From the NCBI RefSeq assembly GCF_018282115.1, contig NZ_CP054306.1, forward strand, positions 124,001-188,000: 64,000 nucleotides of DNA, written 5' to 3'. This DNA comes from Synechocystis sp. PCC 7338 (GTDB lineage: Bacteria; Cyanobacteriota; Cyanobacteriia; Cyanobacteriales; Microcystaceae). Of the stretch, positions 37,373 through 48,674 are shown in pieces; position 1 is the first letter of the stretch, and each line of letters begins with the position of its first letter. Under the pieces are notes generated by a model. That model was not told the origin of the DNA. It saw only the letters and a program-made list of their open reading frames with translations, and did no database searches. A program made the translations under genes and the position numbers.

Positions 37373-38794
37373 ATGGCTAAAACCCCCCAGGAAGTCCTCA
37401 AGTGGATCCAAGACGAAAAAATTAAAATTATCGACCTCAAGTTTATTGACACGCCGGGAATTTGGCAGCACTGCTCCTTCTATTACGACCAACTTGACGA
37501 AAATTCCTTTAGCGAAGGTATTCCCTTTGATGGCTCCAGTATCCGGGGGTGGAAAGCCATTAACGAATCGGATATGTGCATGGTGCCCGACCCAAACACC
37601 GCCACCATCGATCCCTTCTGCAAAGAACCGACCTTGACCATGATTTGCAGTATCAAGGAGCCCCGCACCGGGGAATGGTATAACCGAGATCCCCGCACCA
37701 TTGCCGCCAAAGCCGCTGAATATCTCCGCAGTACCGGTATTGCCGACACCGTCTATTTTGGTCCAGAAGCCGAATTTTTCCTCTTCGATGACATTCGCTT
37801 TGGCCAAACGGAAAACTCCAGCTACTATTTTGCCGACAGCGTTGAAGGTCGTTGGAACACCGGCCGGGAAGAGGAAGGGGGTAACCTCGGCTACAAACCA
37901 GGCTACAAACAGGGTTATTTCCCCGTTGCTCCCACCGACACCGCCCAGGATATCCGTACAGAAATGTTGCTCACCATGGCGGCCTTTGGCGTTCCCATTG
38001 AAAAGCATCACCATGAGGTGGCTTCCGGTGGTCAAAACGAATTGGGCATCAAGTTCGACAAGTTGGTCAATTCCGCTGACAACTTGATGATCTATAAGTA
38101 TGTCATCAAAAACGTGGCTAAGAAGTACGGCAAAACCGTTACCTTTATGCCCAAGCCCATTTTCAACGATAATGGTTCCGGTATGCACGTGCACCAGTCC
38201 CTCTGGAAAGATGGCCAACCCCTCTTTGCTGGGGACAAATACGCCGGCTTTAGCCAGATGGGTCTGTGGTATATCGGCGGGATCTTGAAACATGCCCCCG
38301 CTCTCTTGGCCTTCACCAACCCCACCACTAACTCCTACAAGCGCCTAGTGCCCGGTTTTGAAGCCCCCGTTAACTTGGCCTATTCCCAAGGTAACCGCTC
38401 TGCCTCCGTGCGGATTCCCCTCTCCGGTGGTAACCCCAAGGCCAAGCGTCTGGAATTCCGTTGCCCCGACGCCACCTCCAATCCCTATCTAGCTTTTGCG
38501 GCCATGCTCTGTGCGGGCATTGATGGGGTTAAAAATCAGATTGACCCCGGCGAACCCCTGGATGTGGACATCTACGACCTTAGCCCGGAAGAGTTGGCAA
38601 AAATTCCTTCCACCCCTGGCTCCCTGGAAGCGGCCTTGGAAGCGTTGGAAAAAGACCATGAATTTTTGACTGGCACCGGGGTTTTCTCCGCTGATTTTGT
38701 GGAAAGTTGGATTGAGTACAAACTCGACAACGAAGTGAACCCCATGCGTCTGCGTCCGCACCCCTACGAGTTCTCCTTGTACTACGACTGCTAA
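37373..38794 (+). CDS. glnA: Glutamine synthetase type I (GlnA)
   Basis: The 473-residue enzyme has the type I features [22 protein letters not shown] (metal ligands), [37 protein letters not shown] and the C-terminal [15 protein letters not shown], with a tyrosine region that in other bacteria is adenylylated; cyanobacteria instead use the inactivating factors IF7 and IF17. It forms glutamine from glutamate, ammonium and ATP and is the entry point of nitrogen. The start is supported by the AAGGAG and the NtcA promoter upstream. Equivalent of slr1756. Confidence 0.98.
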   Translation: MAKTPQEVLKWIQDEKIKIIDLKFIDTPGIWQHCSFYYDQLDENSFSEGIPFDGSSIRGWKAINESDMCMVPDPNTATIDPFCKEPTLTMICSIKEPRTGEWYNRDPRTIAAKAAEYLRSTGIADTVYFGPEAEFFLFDDIRFGQTENSSYYFADSVEGRWNTGREEEGGNLGYKPGYKQGYFPVAPTDTAQDIRTEMLLTMAAFGVPIEKHHHEVASGGQNELGIKFDKLVNSADNLMIYKYVIKNVAKKYGKTVTFMPKPIFNDNGSGMHVHQSLWKDGQPLFAGDKYAGFSQMGLWYIGGILKHAPALLAFTNPTTNSYKRLVPGFEAPVNLAYSQGNRSASVRIPLSGGNPKAKRLEFRCPDATSNPYLAFAAMLCAGIDGVKNQIDPGEPLDVDIYDLSPEELAKIPSTPGSLEAALEALEKDHEFLTGTGVFSADFVESWIEYKLDNEVNPMRLRPHPYEFSLYYDC

Positions 38795-38943
38795 GTCAGT
38801 TCGCCTCATCGGGTTTTAGAACCGATTAAAAATTAAACGGCGATCGCCAACCGGACACTTTCTCTGTGGGGGGAGTCTGGAGGGCGATTTCTCTTTTGGA
38901 AAGATTTGTTGAGTCTAATCAATGGTCTGAATAGGGATTTATC

Positions 38944-41900
38944 ATGGTTATTAGTGCCACCGTGATGTCAATGAAATCTCCCCTGCGCCGTCTGCTACTT
39001 TCCCCCCTACTACCAATTCTGATCGGGGCAGGGCTATCGGTAATGACTGTCACTACTTGGTTTTTTCTCTACAACCAAGTTCAAGAGCGACTAAAACAAG
39101 TTTTGACCAATCGTCTGATTAATATCCACGAACAAATTGAAAATCAACTCAATATCCATATCCGTCAATTGGAGCAGATGGCCGGACGTTGGGAACGATC
39201 GCCAGCGGGAACTGAGCAAACAGATTGGGCGTTGGATGCCAGGGCCCAGGCGGAAAGTTTCAGTGGTTACCAGGCAATCCAATGGGTAGATTCAAAATTT
39301 GTGGTGCGGTGGGTGGAACCATTGCCCGGTAATAAGCAGGAGATTGGCGATGCTAACCAATATTCCGAGCAAATCCAATCCCTAGAATTAGCAGCGAAGC
39401 AAAAAACTACCATCATTAGCAGAGTGGTGGATTTGGATGGGGGAGATAAGGGGCTTTTGGTGTACGTGCCCCTATTTATTGAAGATAGATTTGACGGTTT
39501 TGTGGTGGGGGTTTTCCAACTCAATCAGTTTATCGACGCTGTTCGCCCCCTATCCAGTGAGAAACCAGGCCCAGATGGCAGTCTACGAAGCTTTGGCCTA
39601 CGTATTTTTGAAGATAATCAACTCATATATGACGATATCCCTGCCCATTGGCGTCAGGATATTGTGGTTAATCAAGAATTAGAATGGGCCGATTCTTTAA
39701 CCCAAGCAGAAGCCATGACTAGCCGTTGGCAACTGCAATTGGTGCCGGGGCCAATTCTGCTAGACCAGTACGATTCCTTTTGGTCAGGATGGACTTTGTT
39801 GAGTGGTTTGCTCATGGCCTGGGCGGTGGCGATCGCCGTTCATTATCTCCAAAAAAGCAGTAAACATGGCCGGGAGTTGGCGGAACGAATCAAACAACAA
39901 CAAAAAGCTGAAGAGTATTTACAATCTACCCTCCACGAATTGGCTGTCCAAAAAACCGCCCTGGACGAGGCGGCCATTGTGGCCATCACCGATACCGAGG
40001 GAGTCATCACCTACGTTAACGAGAAATTTGTGGAAGTGTCTGGCTATAGTCGGGAAGAACTAATTGGCAACACCCACCGTTTAGTCAATTCCGGTTACCA
40101 TTCCCAGGAATTTTTTCAGCAGTTTTGGCAGACCATCAGAGCCGGGGAAGTGTGGCACGGACAAATTAACAATAGAACTAAAGCCGGTAATACCTATTGG
40201 GTGGATAGCACCGTTGTCCCCTTTTTGGATGACGATGGTAAACCCTATCAATACCTAGCCATCCGCTTTGAAATCACCTCTAGCAAACAGGCGGAAAAAA
40301 GTTTGCGGGAAAGTGAGGCCCGGTTTCGGATGATGGCGGATACCTCCCCCATTATGCTGTGGGTAGCGGACCAGGACAAAAAAATGACCTTTGTCAATCA
40401 GTCCTGGCTAGAATTTCGGGGGTCCACCCAGGCGGAGGAATTGGGCAATGGTTACCTAGAAGGCATTCACCCCGACGATAAGGGCCATTACCTGGGGGTT
40501 TATTACCAAGCCTTTGGCGATCGCCGACGTTTTGAATTGGAATATCGCTACCGTAGGGTAGATCAACAATACCGTTGGATTGTCAATGTGGGGGTGCCCC
40601 GTTACCTAGAAGACGGCAAATTTATGGGCTACGTGGGCTCTTGCCTGGACATCACTGACCGTAAACAAGCCCAGGAAATTCTGCAGAACAAGCTCAATCA
40701 AATTTTGTTAATGCGGAAAATTAGTCAGGAAATCCGCCGGAGCTTGCAACCAACTTTAATTTTCCAAACCGCCGCCCGCCAGGTGGGCAATGTTTTTGCG
40801 GTGAGCCGTTGCCTCATCCACCACTACTCGGAAGCTACGACTGTACAGGTACCCGTGGTGGCGGAGTATTTGGGAGGGCAATTTACTTCTTTGTTGGCCG
40901 GAGAAGTTGCGGTGGAACACGCCTATGACCAGATTATCATCCAAGGCGATCGGGCCATGGCGGTGGTGGATCTAGACCGGGATTTAAGATCCACTAAAAC
41001 CAAAGAATTTTACCAACGGTTCCAAGTAAAATCCCTTTTGGCAGTGCGCACTTCCTACCAAGGCAAAGCTAACGGCATCATTGCCCTGCACCAGTGTGAC
41101 CGACAACGGGTTTGGACTGCCGACGAAATTGAGTTGCTAGAGGCGATCGCCGAGCAAATGGGCATCGCCCTAGCCCAAGCGGCCCTGTTGGAAAAGGAAC
41201 GGGAACGTCGTCGGGAATTGGCCCAGAAAAACCTGGAATTGGAAAAAGCCAAATGGGCTGCCGAAGCCGCCAACCGCGCCAAAAGTGAATTCCTGGCCAT
41301 GATGAGCCATGAAATCCGCACCCCCATGAACGGGGTCATTGGCATGACAGAACTTTTGACAATGACCGATTTAAACCTACAGCAACTAGATTACGTCCAA
41401 ACCATCCGTCAAAGTGGAGAAACCCTGCTGACCATCATCAACGATATCCTCGACTTTTCCAAAATTGAAGCCGATAAACTCGTACTGGAAACCCAGGCAT
41501 TTGAACTAAGACCCCTAATTGAAATGGTGTTGGAGATGTTTGGCCCCATTGCCAGGGCTAAAAATCTGGAATTGACCTATGGCATTGACCCCCAAACCCC
41601 TGCCCGTATTCTGGGAGACCAGGTACGATTGCGACAAATTCTCTCTAACCTAATCGGCAACGCCCTCAAATTCACCGAAAAGGGGGAAGTAGTGCTGACA
41701 GTGAAAACGGAACCCTTTGACCCCAAAGAGTCGTACCACACCATTTTGAATTTACCCCATCCTAGCCATCGCATCTGTTTTAACCTCAGGGATACGGGCA
41801 TTGGCATACTGGTGGATCGTCAAGACCGTTTGTTTAAATCCTTTAGCCAAGTGGATTCTTCCACCACCCGGAAATATGGCGGCACAGGGTTGGGTTTAGT

Positions 41901-43332
41901 GATTAGCCAACGCCTAACTCAAATGATGGGAGGAGTGCTGACGGTGACTAGTAAACCAGGGGTCGGTTCCAATTTTTGTTTTTGTATTCTCACCACTGCC
42001 CAGGCCCCCGCTTTGGCCGAAGCCGATTCAGTGCAACAGATGAAGGGCAAACAGGTGTTGATTGTGGACGATAACGAAACTAACCGACGGATTCTGCAGG
42101 AGCAATGCCAGACCTGGGGGTTAGTGTGCCATTGTTTTAGCAGTGGGGAGTCAGCCCTGGATTGGTTTGCCCGTTGTTCGGACTTGGATGCGGCCATTTT
42201 AGATTTACAAATGCCCCATATGGACGGCATCACCCTGGCGTACCATCTGCGACAGTTTGCCCAGGGAAAAAATTTACCTATGATCTTGCTTTCTTCTGGA
42301 TTGGCCTTTGGTACAGATGACTTATCTATATTTCAAACAGTGCTCAATAAGCCGGTGCGCCAATCCTTGATATTTGAAACTTTAGTCAACCTTTTCCAGG
42401 GGTCGGTGGATCTGGCGGATTATCCCCTCCAGTTTGATCGGTTGGATTTACCGGAATTTATCCTAGACGGGGATAGCCCTCCCCCGGAAGACAACATCAC
42501 CAGTCTGCAACCAGCCCTACGAATTCTCTTGGCAGAAGATAATCTGGTTAACCAAAAGGTGGCCCACCAGATGTTAAATAATTTGGGTTATCCCGTGGCG
42601 ATCGCCAATAATGGCCAGGAAGTAATCGACGCCTTGGAGAAAAAATTCTATGACCTAATCTTGATGGATATGCAAATGCCGGTAATGGATGGCTTAACCG
42701 CCTGCCGCCACATCCGTCAAACCTTCCCGCCGGAACGTCAACCCCGCATTGTGGCTATAACCGCCAATGCCATGCCCAGCGATCGCCAGGACTGCTTGAA
42801 TGCCGGCATGGACGGCTATATTAGTAAACCAGTTTCTATTGCCCAACTACGAAAAGTATTACAAGATACTCCGGTCTTGATGGCTTCTCCCCAAGCTGGG
42901 GAAGATACCGTTACCCCAGAGGTCGATATTATGACCGTACAAGAACAAACCATCGTCAAACCCACCGATGCGACCCTGTCTCCCCTTGATCCTACGGCGA
43001 TCGCCTTTTTGCGGGACGAACTCTGTGACGGCGACTTGGCCCTGTTTAGGGAAATGGTGGTGTGTTACTGCCAGGAAAGTCAAAAGTTGATGGAGGAATT
43101 GCTACAAGGGCTAGAGAGAGGGAATTTAGATGTGGTCAAACGCACTGCCCATTCTCTCAAATCCAGTAGTGCCTCCCTCGGAGCCCAGCATTTATCTGCT
43201 TTCTGCAAACAACTAGAAAAGGATGCTGGATCAGGTAAACTAAGTTCAGATTATCCCACTCAACTGGCTGAACGTTGCCAACAATTACACAGCGCTGTGG
43301 TGGAAGCCCTTGCTCCCTTTCTTATTCCCTAG
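38944..43332 (+). CDS. Large hybrid histidine kinase: CHASE, PAS, PAS, GAF, HisKA, HATPase, REC, REC, Hpt
   Basis: The 1462-residue kinase has a first membrane helix at about 15-40, a periplasmic CHASE domain, a second helix near 280-300, two PAS domains (about 335-455 and 460-580), GAF (about 590-750), HisKA with His near residue 789 in [16 protein letters not shown], HATPase with N, G1 and G2 boxes, two receiver domains ([22 protein letters not shown] and [22 protein letters not shown]), and a C-terminal Hpt with His in [14 protein letters not shown]. It is a membrane-bound phosphorelay of unknown stimulus. The output gene follows two bases downstream. Equivalent of slr1759. Confidence 0.95.
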   Translation: MVISATVMSMKSPLRRLLLSPLLPILIGAGLSVMTVTTWFFLYNQVQERLKQVLTNRLINIHEQIENQLNIHIRQLEQMAGRWERSPAGTEQTDWALDARAQAESFSGYQAIQWVDSKFVVRWVEPLPGNKQEIGDANQYSEQIQSLELAAKQKTTIISRVVDLDGGDKGLLVYVPLFIEDRFDGFVVGVFQLNQFIDAVRPLSSEKPGPDGSLRSFGLRIFEDNQLIYDDIPAHWRQDIVVNQELEWADSLTQAEAMTSRWQLQLVPGPILLDQYDSFWSGWTLLSGLLMAWAVAIAVHYLQKSSKHGRELAERIKQQQKAEEYLQSTLHELAVQKTALDEAAIVAITDTEGVITYVNEKFVEVSGYSREELIGNTHRLVNSGYHSQEFFQQFWQTIRAGEVWHGQINNRTKAGNTYWVDSTVVPFLDDDGKPYQYLAIRFEITSSKQAEKSLRESEARFRMMADTSPIMLWVADQDKKMTFVNQSWLEFRGSTQAEELGNGYLEGIHPDDKGHYLGVYYQAFGDRRRFELEYRYRRVDQQYRWIVNVGVPRYLEDGKFMGYVGSCLDITDRKQAQEILQNKLNQILLMRKISQEIRRSLQPTLIFQTAARQVGNVFAVSRCLIHHYSEATTVQVPVVAEYLGGQFTSLLAGEVAVEHAYDQIIIQGDRAMAVVDLDRDLRSTKTKEFYQRFQVKSLLAVRTSYQGKANGIIALHQCDRQRVWTADEIELLEAIAEQMGIALAQAALLEKERERRRELAQKNLELEKAKWAAEAANRAKSEFLAMMSHEIRTPMNGVIGMTELLTMTDLNLQQLDYVQTIRQSGETLLTIINDILDFSKIEADKLVLETQAFELRPLIEMVLEMFGPIARAKNLELTYGIDPQTPARILGDQVRLRQILSNLIGNALKFTEKGEVVLTVKTEPFDPKESYHTILNLPHPSHRICFNLRDTGIGILVDRQDRLFKSFSQVDSSTTRKYGGTGLGLVISQRLTQMMGGVLTVTSKPGVGSNFCFCILTTAQAPALAEADSVQQMKGKQVLIVDDNETNRRILQEQCQTWGLVCHCFSSGESALDWFARCSDLDAAILDLQMPHMDGITLAYHLRQFAQGKNLPMILLSSGLAFGTDDLSIFQTVLNKPVRQSLIFETLVNLFQGSVDLADYPLQFDRLDLPEFILDGDSPPPEDNITSLQPALRILLAEDNLVNQKVAHQMLNNLGYPVAIANNGQEVIDALEKKFYDLILMDMQMPVMDGLTACRHIRQTFPPERQPRIVAITANAMPSDRQDCLNAGMDGYISKPVSIAQLRKVLQDTPVLMASPQAGEDTVTPEVDIMTVQEQTIVKPTDATLSPLDPTAIAFLRDELCDGDLALFREMVVCYCQESQKLMEELLQGLERGNLDVVKRTAHSLKSSSASLGAQHLSAFCKQLEKDAGSGKLSSDYPTQLAERCQQLHSAVVEALAPFLIP

Positions 43333-43334
43333 CT

Positions 43335-44303
43335 ATGAATCTGCCTAAGCCAACGGAAACCCCTGCCGCAAACATTCTAGTGGTGGACGATGATGGTTTT
43401 ATGCGGATGCAACTACGGGTTTATTTACAAAAAGAAGGACACCGGGTAGAGCTGGCCGAAAATGGAGAAGAAGCCCTGGCCAAATTTGCCGAAATCAAGC
43501 CAGAAGTGGTACTAATGGATGCTCTGATGCCCGTCATGGACGGCTTTGCCTGCTGTCAGGCCCTGATGAAAAATTATCAAAACCCGTCTCCATTAGTATT
43601 AATGATTACAGGGCTAGATGATGAGACCTCGGTGGATCGGGCCTTTGAGGCGGGGGCGATCGACTATGTGACCAAACCTATCCATTGGGCAGTACTACGG
43701 CAGAGAGTAAAACGTTTGCTCTATCAAAGTCGTCTGCAACACCAATTGGAATCCGCCAACCAAATGTTGGAACGATTAGCCAAAGTGGATCAACTCACCC
43801 AGTTGGCCAACCGTCGTCAGTTGGAATTATTTCTTGACACGGAATGGCCCGAGGCAATTCGGGAACATTATCCTTTCTCCATCTTGATGTCCGACATAGA
43901 TTATTTCAAAAACTATAATGACCATTACGGTCACCAGGGAGGCGATGACTGTTTACAACAGGTGGCCAAAGCTTTAGCCAGGGTGGTGGGTCGTCCTAAG
44001 GATTTGGCTGCCCGCTACGGTGGGGAGGAATTTTTGATCGCCCTACCCAACACGGATCTCGAAGGAGCTATTCACATCGGGGAAAACATCCAAGCTGAGA
44101 TTACTAGTCTCGCAATTCCCCACGCCAAATCGGCGATCGCCAGCCATGTCACCCTGAGTATTGGTTGTGCCAGTACCATTCCCTGCCTAGGTGGCAGTTG
44201 GGAACAGTTGGTGGCGGCGGCGGATAAATATTTGTACGAAGCCAAGGCCCAGGGGCGCAATCGTTTGGTCAGTGGTCGATGGGGGGAAGAAGCCATGGGA
44301 TAA
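43335..44303 (+). CDS. Response regulator with GGDEF diguanylate cyclase output
   Basis: The 322-residue protein has an N-terminal receiver ([16 protein letters not shown], phospho-acceptor Asp in [13 protein letters not shown]) and a C-terminal GGDEF domain with the intact active motif [12 protein letters not shown]. It probably makes c-di-GMP when phosphorylated. The ATG at 43335 (MNLPKPTE) starts two bases after the stop codon of the hybrid kinase, so the pair is likely coupled in translation and signalling. Equivalent of slr1760. Confidence 0.95.
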   Translation: MNLPKPTETPAANILVVDDDGFMRMQLRVYLQKEGHRVELAENGEEALAKFAEIKPEVVLMDALMPVMDGFACCQALMKNYQNPSPLVLMITGLDDETSVDRAFEAGAIDYVTKPIHWAVLRQRVKRLLYQSRLQHQLESANQMLERLAKVDQLTQLANRRQLELFLDTEWPEAIREHYPFSILMSDIDYFKNYNDHYGHQGGDDCLQQVAKALARVVGRPKDLAARYGGEEFLIALPNTDLEGAIHIGENIQAEITSLAIPHAKSAIASHVTLSIGCASTIPCLGGSWEQLVAAADKYLYEAKAQGRNRLVSGRWGEEAMG

Positions 44304-44334
44304 TCAGGCCAACGCTACTCTGAGCTGTTTTTTG

Positions 44335-44883
44335 ATGAAATTTTTTACTGCTATGCGTGACGTTCTTATTAGTCTCACTGTTGTTGCTTTTTTTAGTTTG
44401 GTGTTAGTTTCTGTAGCTATTTTTGGTAAATCGTCCCCTCCGGCGATCGCCGCTCCCCAGGAAGTTAACCCAGTCCAAATTGCCCAAGCTTCTGCCCTAC
44501 AAACCCCAGAACCATCTCCTATGACTGCCGAAAATTCCGCCAATATTGTCACCACCGTATCTGGATTGCAATACATTGATGAAGTGGTAGGGGAAGGCCC
44601 CAGCCCCACTAAGGGCCAAAAGGTAGAGGTACACTACACTGGTCGCCTCACCGACGGCACTAAGTTTGATAGCTCCGTTGACCGCAATAAACCCTTTACC
44701 TTCACCATTGGCGTCGGCCAGGTAATTAAAGGTTGGGACGAAGGGGTGGCCACCATGCAGGTGGGTGGTAAGCGTAAACTAATTATTCCACCGGATTTGG
44801 CCTATGGTTCTCGGGGAGCGGGCGGTGTGATTCCCCCCAATGCCACTCTGGAATTTGAAGTGGAATTGCTTGGTATTAAATGA
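44335..44883 (+). CDS. FKBP-type peptidyl-prolyl cis-trans isomerase, exported
   Basis: The 182-residue protein has an N-terminal signal or anchor helix ([20 protein letters not shown]), a short linker and a complete FKBP domain ([60 protein letters not shown]). It assists folding in the periplasm or thylakoid lumen. The ATG at 44335 (MKFFTAM) lies 32 bases after the GGDEF gene. Equivalent of slr1761. Confidence 0.93.
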   Translation: MKFFTAMRDVLISLTVVAFFSLVLVSVAIFGKSSPPAIAAPQEVNPVQIAQASALQTPEPSPMTAENSANIVTTVSGLQYIDEVVGEGPSPTKGQKVEVHYTGRLTDGTKFDSSVDRNKPFTFTIGVGQVIKGWDEGVATMQVGGKRKLIIPPDLAYGSRGAGGVIPPNATLEFEVELLGIK

Positions 44884-44924
44884 TTTTTGGCGGATTTTCG
44901 TCCTAGAACGGAACTGGATAAGCC

Positions 44925-45050
44925 CCCTTGCTTCCTAATTTTGGGGAAAATCAAAATCCCCAGTATGGCGGGAGTTTTAGAGCGTGTTTGAAAAGCCCCC
45001 CTGACCCCCCAAATTTGGGGGGAAACAGAGGCGAAATCCCCCAGAATTGC
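44925..45050. repeat. Cluster of GC-rich palindromic intergenic repeats
   Basis: The intergenic 44884-45149 contains a perfect 18-base palindrome, CCCCCCAAATTTGGGGGG, at 45005-45022, preceded by a second imperfect TTTTGGGGAAAATC / AAATCCCC unit near 44938-44960 and followed by AAATCCCCCAGAATT at 45034. The motif GCCCCCCTGACCCCCCAAAT belongs to dispersed C-run/G-run repeats known from cyanobacterial intergenic regions. It may form strong hairpins between the convergent FKBP and cyclo-ligase genes. Confidence 0.7.
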
Positions 45051-45149
45051 GGAGCTGTGAGGAGATTTAGGTGGCAAAATAAGACCTTACAAACCGGCTC
45101 TTAGGGGAAAATGGCGACCTTTCAGCCCTTCTTTCGAAGAAAATCCCTC

Positions 45150-45716
45150 TTAACAACTCTCAATTTCGATAATCTGCTTTTCCGTCACTAGGGCTTGCAG
45201 AGGAACATCCCAGGGGTCGTGGGGGAGTTTTTCCCTCAGCCCTGCCTCAAATAAGATGCCAGCCTTGGGCACGGCCCGCCAGAAGGGATCGGTAAACAGT
45301 CGGTCATAATAGCCACCGCCATAGCCCAAACGGTATCCTTGGCGATCGCCTGCTAGGCAAGGTACTAGGAGTAAATCCACTGTGCTTGGTGACCAGATTT
45401 CCGTCTGATCGGTGGGCACTTTAATGCCATAGGCTCCGGTGGTTAACGGTTGTCCCCATTGCCAGGGATGCCAAAGCAAATTTTTTTGCCCACAGCGGGG
45501 AAATCCCCAACATTTTGTCTTTCCCAGGCGATCAAACAATGCCTCTAAATCTGCTTCCTGTTGGGTACTGAAATAGGCACAGATTCGACTAGCCTGCTGG
45601 AACACTAACCATTGCTGGAGGTTGGCACACAGTTCCAGGCTTTGACGTTGCCATTGAGTCTCAGGCAATTGCCGTCGCTGTTGTAATAACTTAGTTCGTA
45701 ATTGTGCTTTGTCCAC
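45150..45716 (-). CDS. 5-formyltetrahydrofolate cyclo-ligase
   Basis: The 188-residue protein has the family signature YRLGYGGGYYDRLF near residue 130 and the LLVPCLAGDR segment. It converts 5-formyl-THF to 5,10-methenyl-THF with ATP in one-carbon metabolism. Translation starts at GTG 45716. It is convergent with the FKBP gene and divergent from the HAD gene. Confidence 0.92.
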   Translation of the reverse strand: MDKAQLRTKLLQQRRQLPETQWQRQSLELCANLQQWLVFQQASRICAYFSTQQEADLEALFDRLGKTKCWGFPRCGQKNLLWHPWQWGQPLTTGAYGIKVPTDQTEIWSPSTVDLLLVPCLAGDRQGYRLGYGGGYYDRLFTDPFWRAVPKAGILFEAGLREKLPHDPWDVPLQALVTEKQIIEIESC

Positions 45717-45876
45717 TAACCTCCAGGTTGGCCCAGAAAGGCAAAGATTGAAAAATTGGCGGTGTTGTCCACGTCTTAGAATTAGGTCGATTGTAGTGGA
45801 TTGCTCCCGCTACTGATGCCCATAATATTTAATCCTGGTTGTACCATTCAGGCGATCGCCGTTTGTAGGAGTTAAT

Positions 45877-46629
45877 TTGGCTAACATCACCGTTCAAAAC
45901 AAAACTTTTACCCAGATCCAAGCCCTCATTTTCGATAAGGACGGCACCCTGGAAAATTCCAAAATTTATCTGGAAAAACTTACTGTGGCGAGGTTGGCCC
46001 TATTGGAGCAGGAAATACCAGCATCAAATTTTGGTGATCGCCTGGCCGAGGCCTTTGGTTTTAACCGGGGCAGTGCCCAGTTGGACCCAGGGGGATTAAT
46101 GGCGGTGGGCAGTCGTCGGGATAACATCATTGCCGCCGCTAGCTACATTGCCGAACAGGGCCATGGCTGGTTCCAGAGTTTAGAGATGGCTAACCAATGT
46201 TTTGACCAAGCCGATCGCCAAATTGTGGCCAATGCCGATACCTGTCCTATGTTCCCCACCGTGGTGAATTGCCTCCAAAAGTGGCGCAACCAGGGGGTGA
46301 AAATTGCCATTTTGTCCGCCGCCCGCCAAAGGAGTGTGGAACGCTTCATTGCCGACCACCAATTGCAAAACTTAGTGGACGTGGCCAAGGGGTCTGACCA
46401 AGGACTCAGTAAGCCCAATCCAGCTTTATACCTTTTAACCTGCCGGGAGTTGAACGTGAAACCGGCACACACCTTGATGATTGGAGATGCCCAGGGAGAC
46501 ATCACCATGGCCAAAGGGGCCAATGCCCAAGGGGCGATCGCCATTCACTGGCCCGGCTACCCCAAAGGCAACCTCCAGGGGGCTGATGTCACCATTGCTG
46601 ATTTAGAGCAAATTCAATGCCAGCCCTGA
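45877..46629 (+). CDS. HAD-superfamily phosphatase
   Basis: The 250-residue protein has HAD motif I in LIFDKDGTLENSK (nucleophile Asp, acid Asp), motif II at IAILSAARQRS, motif III Lys in GLSKPNPALYLL and motif IV MIGDAQGDITMA. It resembles phosphoglycolate-type phosphatases, so a small phosphorylated metabolite is a plausible substrate. The TTG at 45877 is preceded by AGGAG about seven bases upstream. Equivalent of slr1762. Confidence 0.88.
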   Translation: MANITVQNKTFTQIQALIFDKDGTLENSKIYLEKLTVARLALLEQEIPASNFGDRLAEAFGFNRGSAQLDPGGLMAVGSRRDNIIAAASYIAEQGHGWFQSLEMANQCFDQADRQIVANADTCPMFPTVVNCLQKWRNQGVKIAILSAARQRSVERFIADHQLQNLVDVAKGSDQGLSKPNPALYLLTCRELNVKPAHTLMIGDAQGDITMAKGANAQGAIAIHWPGYPKGNLQGADVTIADLEQIQCQP

Positions 46630-46733
46630 ACGGGCCCAACAGCCTCGCCGTTGCTTGAGCCGAGACAACAAACGTGGGAAGATAGCCCTGTCTTGCCCAG
46701 AGTCCTGGTTTTTAGTTTTTTTGGTTAGCCCCT

Positions 46734-47936
46734 ATGCAATGCCGTGTTTGTGATTCTACCCGTCTAAATTTGGCGATCGATTTGGGGGAACAACCCTGGT
46801 GTAACCATTTTTTCACCCCGGCGGAAGTGGGGCAGGAACCCTATTACCCCCTGCGGGTTTTATACTGCCAGGACTGCGGCACCGTGCAATTGGACTACAC
46901 AGTTAAAAAAGAAATTATGTTTGGGGACCACACCTATCTGTCCGGTGTGACCAAATCCCTCAGTGATCACTTTGCACGGGTTGCCCAGGAAGTGGATGAA
47001 CGCTTTTTTGCCGACACCCCAGGAAAATCCGTGCTGGACATCGGCTCCAACGACGGCACCCAGTTAAAGCATTTCCAAGCCCTGGGCTATGACGTGCTGG
47101 GGGTAGAATCTTCCAAAACCACCGCCAAAATTGCCAACGATGCCGGGGTGCCCACCCTCAATGATTTTTTCAATTTGGAAGTAGTCGAAAAGTTAGGGCG
47201 TAAATTTTCCGCCATTAATGCGGCAGGGGTCTTTTTCCATCTCGAAGAACTCCACTCCGTCACCGAAGGTATCCGGGAAGCCTTGGCCAAGGATGGGGTA
47301 TTTGTGGTGCAGTTTTTGTATATGAAACGCATTGTGGAAAACTTGGCTTTCGACCAGATTTACCATGAGCACTTGCTGTACTACAACCTCCAAACCATTG
47401 AAGTGTTGCTCAACCGCCATGGGCTATCCATGTTCGATGCTTACCTCGCTCCTATCCACGGTGGTTCCATTGTCGGTTTTGTCACCCACCAGGGCAAACG
47501 ACAACCTTCAGAACGGCTCCAGGCCATGCGTCAGGCAGAAGTGGATGAAAAAAGCAATGATTACCAAACCTACCTCGACTTTGCCCAACGCATTGAAACC
47601 ATGAAGGCGGAAAACCTCGCCTATCTAGACGAAGCTAAGCAAGCCGGTAAAACCATTTGGGGCTTTGGTGCTCCGGTTAAGGGTAATACGTTGCTCAATT
47701 ACTTTGGCATTGGCACCCAATATTTAGATTATTTGGTGGAAAAAAATGAGTTACGGCGGGGTTTGGTTTCCCCTGGTATGCACATCCCGCTTTTAATTGA
47801 AAAAGAACTAACCAGTTTGCCCGATATTTATTACGTTTTAGCCTGGAACTTTAAGCGGGAAATTTTGGCTAATAATCAGCATTTAATTGACCAGGGGGTG
47901 GAATTTTTCTTCCCCGTTAATCCCCCCGATGCCTAG
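46734..47936 (+). CDS. Class I methyltransferase with zinc-binding N-terminus (Methyltransf_13/14 type)
   Basis: The 400-residue protein has an N-terminal four-cysteine zinc motif (CRVCDSTRL and YCQDCGTVQ), a central SAM domain (VLDIGSNDGTQLKHFQALGY) and a C-terminal domain with GKTIWGFGAPVKGNTLLNYF, the arrangement of TylC3-like sugar C-methyltransferases. It may act on nucleotide-sugars or small molecules. No sugar gene cluster is adjacent. Equivalent of slr1763. Confidence 0.88.
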   Translation: MQCRVCDSTRLNLAIDLGEQPWCNHFFTPAEVGQEPYYPLRVLYCQDCGTVQLDYTVKKEIMFGDHTYLSGVTKSLSDHFARVAQEVDERFFADTPGKSVLDIGSNDGTQLKHFQALGYDVLGVESSKTTAKIANDAGVPTLNDFFNLEVVEKLGRKFSAINAAGVFFHLEELHSVTEGIREALAKDGVFVVQFLYMKRIVENLAFDQIYHEHLLYYNLQTIEVLLNRHGLSMFDAYLAPIHGGSIVGFVTHQGKRQPSERLQAMRQAEVDEKSNDYQTYLDFAQRIETMKAENLAYLDEAKQAGKTIWGFGAPVKGNTLLNYFGIGTQYLDYLVEKNELRRGLVSPGMHIPLLIEKELTSLPDIYYVLAWNFKREILANNQHLIDQGVEFFFPVNPPDA

Positions 47937-47975
47937 GGCTATATCGATTAGAAAATCAATACACTTGATTACTTC

Positions 47976-48467
47976 CTAGATGTTTTTAGGCTCGTTCCTG
48001 ATGCCTAGTTTTTCCAAATTAATATTTAGGCATTCTGCAATTTGCTCATGAGTTAATCCAACAGTAAGAAGTTTTTCAATAAGTCTCGTCAAAAACTCAT
48101 CATTTTGACAATTTTTATCTGGTTTTCCATCTAAACCTAAATAAAAGCTAACTTGGTCTATTGAGCCAACTGTATTATCGTTTCCAGAAATACTTACATT
48201 GTTGGTGAATTTGTGACGAAGTAAACTGGACCTAATATTTGATTTGTTAATCTCTTCTCCAAAAATTTCGGAGAATAATTTCCACAACTCGTAACCAATA
48301 TCTTTAATATATCCTTCTGTACAATTTAAATCTCTCGCTATATCTGCATATTTTTTTCTTTGTAAAACCCCTTCAATCACACCAAACTCAATATCGTCTA
48401 GGTGTCTACCTGTTTTTTGAAACACCACATCGTCAGCGAAAAGCAGGCACTCCCTTAAATCCATCAT
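47976..48467 (-). CDS. Stand-alone vMAP-type N-terminal HTH protein
   Basis: The 163-residue protein matches the helical HTH domain that starts many cyanobacterial conflict proteins (vMAP, NB-ARC, TIR or WD40 fusions): LFADDVVFQKTGRHLDDIEF, then YADIARDLNCTEGYIKDIGY and WKLFSEIFGEEINKSNIRSS. Here no effector domain follows; instead a short linker (SGNDNTVGS) leads to a second putative HTH (THEQIAECLNINLEKLG). It is divergent from two TerD-family genes and AT-rich. It may regulate them or be a sensor module. Starts at ATG 48467 or the next ATG. Confidence 0.7.
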   Translation of the reverse strand: MMDLRECLLFADDVVFQKTGRHLDDIEFGVIEGVLQRKKYADIARDLNCTEGYIKDIGYELWKLFSEIFGEEINKSNIRSSLLRHKFTNNVSISGNDNTVGSIDQVSFYLGLDGKPDKNCQNDEFLTRLIEKLLTVGLTHEQIAECLNINLEKLGIRNEPKNI

Positions 48468-48474
48468 AATCGTT

Positions 48475-48628
48475 AATTTAAGTTTGGTTTAGGTCGTCGC
48501 ACAAAATAGTATACGTCTAAATTCGACTTTTTTCGTCTTTTTATAAATTTGGTGACAATTCAAAATCGTCAAAGCATACGAAATGACTAAATCCGACCTA
48601 GTTCGACTTTACGGATAATTTAAGTTTG
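48475..48628. promoter_or_regulatory. Direct repeats between the HTH and TerD genes
   Basis: The divergent promoter region contains AATTTAAGTTTG twice (48475-48486 and 48617-48628), CTAAATTCGAC/CTAAATCCGAC (48517-48527 and 48587-48597) and TTCGACTTT twice (48522-48530 and 48602-48610). These spaced repeats could be binding sites for the adjacent HTH protein, which is inference from their placement. Confidence 0.4.
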
Positions 48629-48674
48629 CAGTAAGCTGACAAAGTCAGTAAAAAAACTCTATCGAATTTAAGTC

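Noticed and set aside
38800-38850. Hairpin ATCGG-GTTTTAGAA-CCGAT after glnA as a terminator
   Set aside because: The stem is short and bulged and no T-run follows.
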